DNA of 64,000 nucleotides from Clostridia bacterium (lineage in GTDB: Bacteria > Bacillota > Clostridia > TANB77 > CAG-508), in the NCBI GenBank assembly GCA_900770415.1, contig CAAGKN010000001.1, forward strand, positions 1 through 64,000, given 5' to 3'. The notes beneath the pieces were generated by a model. It had not been told where the DNA came from. It saw nothing but the letters and a program-made list of their open reading frames with translations, and did no database searches. The stretch's first letter is position 1, and the number at the start of each line of letters is the position of its first letter. Both the position numbers and the translations under genes were made by a program. This document shows, piece after piece, positions 60,904 to 64,000 of this stretch.

Positions 60904-63285
60904 ATGAAGGTTTTATTTGCAGTAAATGATGATAATGTTTCGGATAAAATAATTAAAGAATATCAAAAACAATATAAAGAAATTTTGTCATACAAAAATG
61001 TATATTACTTTAATGCAATTCTAAAAGAATTACAAAAAGATAAAACTTATGATAGAGTAGTTATAAGTGAAGATTTGGAACCATTTGCAAACAATAACTA
61101 TGATACAATAGATAAATTCTTGTTTGAAAAGCTAGATAATATAAGCGATGAAGCAATAGATGAAGAGGGAAATAACACAGATATAATATTAATTTGTGCA
61201 GACAGAAGAACAAAATCGGATGAAATGCTAGTTAAATTATTTGGACTTGGAATTTATAATGCAATAATTGGACAAGATAGAAGCATAAATGAAGTATGCA
61301 AATTAATAAATAAACCAAGAACTAAAAGAGATGCAAAACAATATTATAAAATTGAATCTGATAGTGTAAACTATCAACCAGAAAATGAGAACAATGTTAG
61401 TGAAGTAGAAATACAAAACATATTAGAGCATTACAGAAGACTTGGAAAAAACGAGGAGAAGTACGTAGATAGCTTTAATAATATTGTTTCTCAATATAAT
61501 GATACTCAATTAAAAATAATAATAAGATATTTACCAATGGGAGTAAAAGCAGTTTTAGAGGAGAAATCTCCAAAATATCAACAACTAATGGCTTTTCAAC
61601 CTAAATCAGGTACAAGCAATGTACCACAAAGACAAGTACAACAAAAAACAAACAGTGCAATAAAAGAGAAACTAATAAGTGAAGAATCAGAAAAAGCAAA
61701 AATTTCAAAACCTATTGTTATACCACAAAGTGTTAACAAATCAACTGTTAAGAGATTAATAAAAGAAAAACCACAGCAACCACTAGAACCATTAGAAACA
61801 ATAGAAAATGTAGAAGAACCAGAAGAATTAGAAAATAATGAAGTAATCTCAGAAGAAGTAGTAGAAAAACCAAAAAGAGGCAGAGGCAGACCTAAAAAAG
61901 TTGTACCAGTGGAGTTGCAACAACCAGAAAAACCAAAAAGGGGTAGAGGTAGACCTCCAAAAAATCCAGTTCAAAATGTAGTTCAAGAAGAGAAAAAAGA
62001 AGATTCTGATGATGAATTAATAGATTTATTTAACTTAGATGACGATTTAAGTGACAACAATAAAAAAACAAATGTAGCAGAAGCACAACAAGAAGAACCA
62101 ATAGATTTATTCGATTTAGGAAACAACGACGAAGAGGATGATGCATTTGATTTATCTACTCTAGACAAAGATGATGACGAAGATGATGCATTTGACTTAT
62201 CTGCGTTAAATAATAGTAATGATGATAATGAAGAAGAAGCTTTTGATTTATCAACATTAGAAAGTGATGATGACCAAACGAGTAACAAGGAAGACGAAAT
62301 AGATTTGTTTAACTTGGGAGGGGAAGAAGAAAAACCACGACAAAATCAATACAGCAAACCACAAGAAGAAAATTTGGTACAAACATCATACAAACCAAAT
62401 AATGCTGAATTTAATTCTTTAATAACAAAAGATAAAAAAGTAGTAGCATTTGTTGGAACAACAAAAAATGGAACATCATTTATTGTAAACAATGTAGCTG
62501 AGATGTTATCAAGTACTGGAATATCAACAGCAGTATTGGATATGTCAAAAAATAAAAACGCATATTATATATATACGAACAATGAAGAACAATTAATGAC
62601 AACAGCTAAAAACAGTATATATAAACTAAGAAGTGGAGTGGCAGAAGGCGTTAGAGTAAATAAAAACTTATCGATATTTACTAGCCTTCCAGAAGAGCAA
62701 AACGATTATTCAGATGCAGAAACTATATTAAGTACATTGTTAAAAAACTTTTCTGTAGTATTAATAGATTGCGATTTTGATACTCCAATGGAATATTTTG
62801 ATAAAGCACAAGAAGTGTATTTAGTGCAAAGTATGGATGTTTTAACAATGCAACCTTTAACAGCTTTTTTAAGAAATTTACAATCTAAAAACATATTAAG
62901 ACAAGAAAAATTAAAAATAGTAATTAATAAAAGCGTAAAAATTAAAAGTGTTAGTGTAAAAAGATTAATAGAGGGAATATCTAATTATAATGATCCATCA
63001 ATGACATACATGAAAGAATTATTTAATCCTGAAAAAATATCATTTTGCGAAGTACCATTTGAAACTCCAAACTATATTAAATATTTAGATTCAATGATAA
63101 ATTGTTCTATAACATTAAATGGCTACACAAAAACATTGATGATGGCTTTAAAAGAACTAGCAGGAATGGTATATCCGCTAATTAATAGACAAACATATTC
63201 GCCAAGAGGGAACCAATATAAAGACAATTTCTCAAGCAATGTAAATAGTACACTAAACAAAATGAAAAGCAAATATCAACAATAA
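60904..63285 (+). CDS. AT-hook and degenerate ParA-like protein
   Basis: 793 residues. An N-terminal domain (1-145, with KVLFAVNDDNV and IILICADRR) has receiver/Rossmann-like character; a middle region includes two AT-hook cores, RGRGRPKK (about 326-333) and RGRGRPPK (about 347-354); then three or four acidic repeats (D-L-F-x-L and DDEDDAFDLS, about 365-475); then a ParA/CpaE-like domain (about 510-770) whose P-loop is degenerate (GTTKNGTSF). Likely a DNA-associated, non-hydrolysing partner of a positioning system. GGAGGT before ATG 60904. Confidence 0.7.
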   Translation: MKVLFAVNDDNVSDKIIKEYQKQYKEILSYKNVYYFNAILKELQKDKTYDRVVISEDLEPFANNNYDTIDKFLFEKLDNISDEAIDEEGNNTDIILICADRRTKSDEMLVKLFGLGIYNAIIGQDRSINEVCKLINKPRTKRDAKQYYKIESDSVNYQPENENNVSEVEIQNILEHYRRLGKNEEKYVDSFNNIVSQYNDTQLKIIIRYLPMGVKAVLEEKSPKYQQLMAFQPKSGTSNVPQRQVQQKTNSAIKEKLISEESEKAKISKPIVIPQSVNKSTVKRLIKEKPQQPLEPLETIENVEEPEELENNEVISEEVVEKPKRGRGRPKKVVPVELQQPEKPKRGRGRPPKNPVQNVVQEEKKEDSDDELIDLFNLDDDLSDNNKKTNVAEAQQEEPIDLFDLGNNDEEDDAFDLSTLDKDDDEDDAFDLSALNNSNDDNEEEAFDLSTLESDDDQTSNKEDEIDLFNLGGEEEKPRQNQYSKPQEENLVQTSYKPNNAEFNSLITKDKKVVAFVGTTKNGTSFIVNNVAEMLSSTGISTAVLDMSKNKNAYYIYTNNEEQLMTTAKNSIYKLRSGVAEGVRVNKNLSIFTSLPEEQNDYSDAETILSTLLKNFSVVLIDCDFDTPMEYFDKAQEVYLVQSMDVLTMQPLTAFLRNLQSKNILRQEKLKIVINKSVKIKSVSVKRLIEGISNYNDPSMTYMKELFNPEKISFCEVPFETPNYIKYLDSMINCSITLNGYTKTLMMALKELAGMVYPLINRQTYSPRGNQYKDNFSSNVNSTLNKMKSKYQQ

Positions 63286-63301
63286 CTTATGAGGTGATAA
63301 C

Positions 63302-64000
63302 TTGAATCCTATTTTATTAGCAATAGTATTATTAATAATAATTATAATAGCACTAGTAATGTATAATTTATCTATAAGTAAAAAAATAAGAAAATTCCAA
63401 AGCATAAATGAAAAAGTAAACAACTTAAAAGTTTTACAAGAATTCATGGATACAATAGGAAAAGATTCATCAGTAGATAATAAATTGCAAGTGATTAATG
63501 ACATACTAATAGAAAAATTTAGTATAAAATATTCTACAATAGTAGTGTTTAATGGAGCAGAATATGTAATAAAAGCTTCTAATGTAGATGAAAGACATTG
63601 GGATACTTTAAGAAACCTACATACAGAAGAAATGTTTAAAGACAGCATAACTTCAGCAACTCCAAAATATGTAACAATAAATGGAGCAGGAGAAAAACTT
63701 GCATATCAAAAAACAGAAATGGGACGAGCAAAATCTGCAATGTTTTTCCCATTATATATAGATAATATATATATAGGATATTGGATTATAGAAAGTAGCG
63801 AACCTCATGCATTTGATAACATGGATACAAGTGTGCTAGGAGTAGTTAGAGATAATATAGTGTCAGTATTAAAAACAGTATCATATCAAAATACAATAGA
63901 GAATATTTATAGAATAGATAAGAGTACAGGACTAAACTCAGCAGAATATCTATATGGAAAAGGAAAGAGAACAATAGATAAATATGCTCAATCTACAATA
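63302..64000 (+). CDS. Membrane GAF sensor, 5' part, runs off the window
   Basis: 233 codons without stop up to the window end. TTG 63302 has GAGGTGAT upstream. One membrane helix (about 3-21), coiled region, then a GAF-like domain (about 50-200: YSTIVVFNGAEYVIKAS, AMFFPLYIDNIYIGYWIIES) and, at the edge, RIDKSTGLNSAEYLYG, which looks like the start of a GGDEF domain. It is 14 bases after the AT-hook gene. Confidence 0.7.
   Translation, partial: MNPILLAIVLLIIIIIALVMYNLSISKKIRKFQSINEKVNNLKVLQEFMDTIGKDSSVDNKLQVINDILIEKFSIKYSTIVVFNGAEYVIKASNVDERHWDTLRNLHTEEMFKDSITSATPKYVTINGAGEKLAYQKTEMGRAKSAMFFPLYIDNIYIGYWIIESSEPHAFDNMDTSVLGVVRDNIVSVLKTVSYQNTIENIYRIDKSTGLNSAEYLYGKGKRTIDKYAQSTI

Noticed and set aside
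1..64000. CRISPR array, rRNA or insertion sequence
   Set aside because: No regularly spaced repeats, rRNA segments or transposase genes were seen.

Overview
The window is about 64 kb of very AT-rich DNA (few GC-rich codons, purine-rich coding strands, strong GGAGG-type ribosome binding sites). It comes from a spore-forming Firmicute, most likely an uncultured gut-type member of the Clostridia. Endospore genes are scattered through it: yqfC/yqfD, pdaA-like, an alpha/beta SASP, spoIVB, spoVT and spoVG. The ctsR-mcsA-mcsB-clpC operon, agr-type quorum sensing and a Tad/type IV-pilus-like cluster fit the same group.

The main result is a recurring recoding signal. Nine genes (SAM methyltransferase, recO, cpaF/tadA, spoIVB, femX-like, an rluD-family gene, a pilin-like protein, a cysteine desulfurase and spoVT) are each interrupted by the same lesion at twelve sites: one extra C directly before a glycine codon, giving an in-frame CGG followed by A or T. 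Skipping that C, or reading CGGA/CGGT as one four-base glycine codon, restores every protein to a full-length family member with Gly at the expected place. Sites include the Walker A glycine of CpaF, the region around the catalytic serine of SpoIVB and the GDGKYG motif of the pseudouridine synthase. I checked every CGG in the predicted genes by eye and found no in-frame CGG used as ordinary arginine, while CGT, CGC and CGA are used normally. The simplest reading is that CGG is unassigned as a triplet and CGGN is decoded as glycine with a +1 shift.

Layout. 1-4.1 kb: methyltransferase and an agr quorum-sensing module (agrB, agrD on plus; kinase and LytTR regulator convergent on minus). 4.3-13.5 kb: pdaA-like, yqfC-yqfD, an unknown gene where phoH would be expected, ybeY, a DUF3048 protein, era-yqzL-recO, hpf, a SASP gene and a Cof-type phosphatase. 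13.6-26.6 kb: a Tad/type IV-pilus-like operon (CpaB-like, two ParA/CpaE-like proteins, CpaF/TadA ATPase, a TadB-TadC fusion, six small leaderless pilin-like proteins, and a 1070-residue protein with DUF11 and von Willebrand A domains). 26.8-30.3 kb: spoIVB, a small membrane protein, folD, dprA. 30.3-39.1 kb: a class A penicillin-binding protein, a dCMP deaminase, a small membrane protein, a femX-like gene, alanine racemase, a DUF1189 protein, ftsH. 39.2-43.1 kb: a MazF-like protein, the pseudouridine synthase, a pilin-like protein and a phage-type antirepressor. 43.2-48.2 kb: secG and ctsR-mcsA-mcsB-clpC behind a CtsR operator. 48.2-64 kb: CDF transporter, cysteine desulfurase, HD-GYP protein, spoVT, a short alaS, HIT protein, sortase, tRNA-His and tRNA-Gln, pyrophosphatase, TPR protein, uppP, murC, spoVG, and an AT-hook/ParA-like protein followed by a truncated sensor gene that runs off the end.

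The genes are mostly housekeeping, sporulation and cell-envelope functions in short operons separated by strong intrinsic terminators. In several recoded genes (methyltransferase, spoIVB, the pilin-like gene) the shift-corrected stop lies just upstream of a terminator hairpin, which independently supports the corrected reading. No gap of more than 300 bases lacks a gene.
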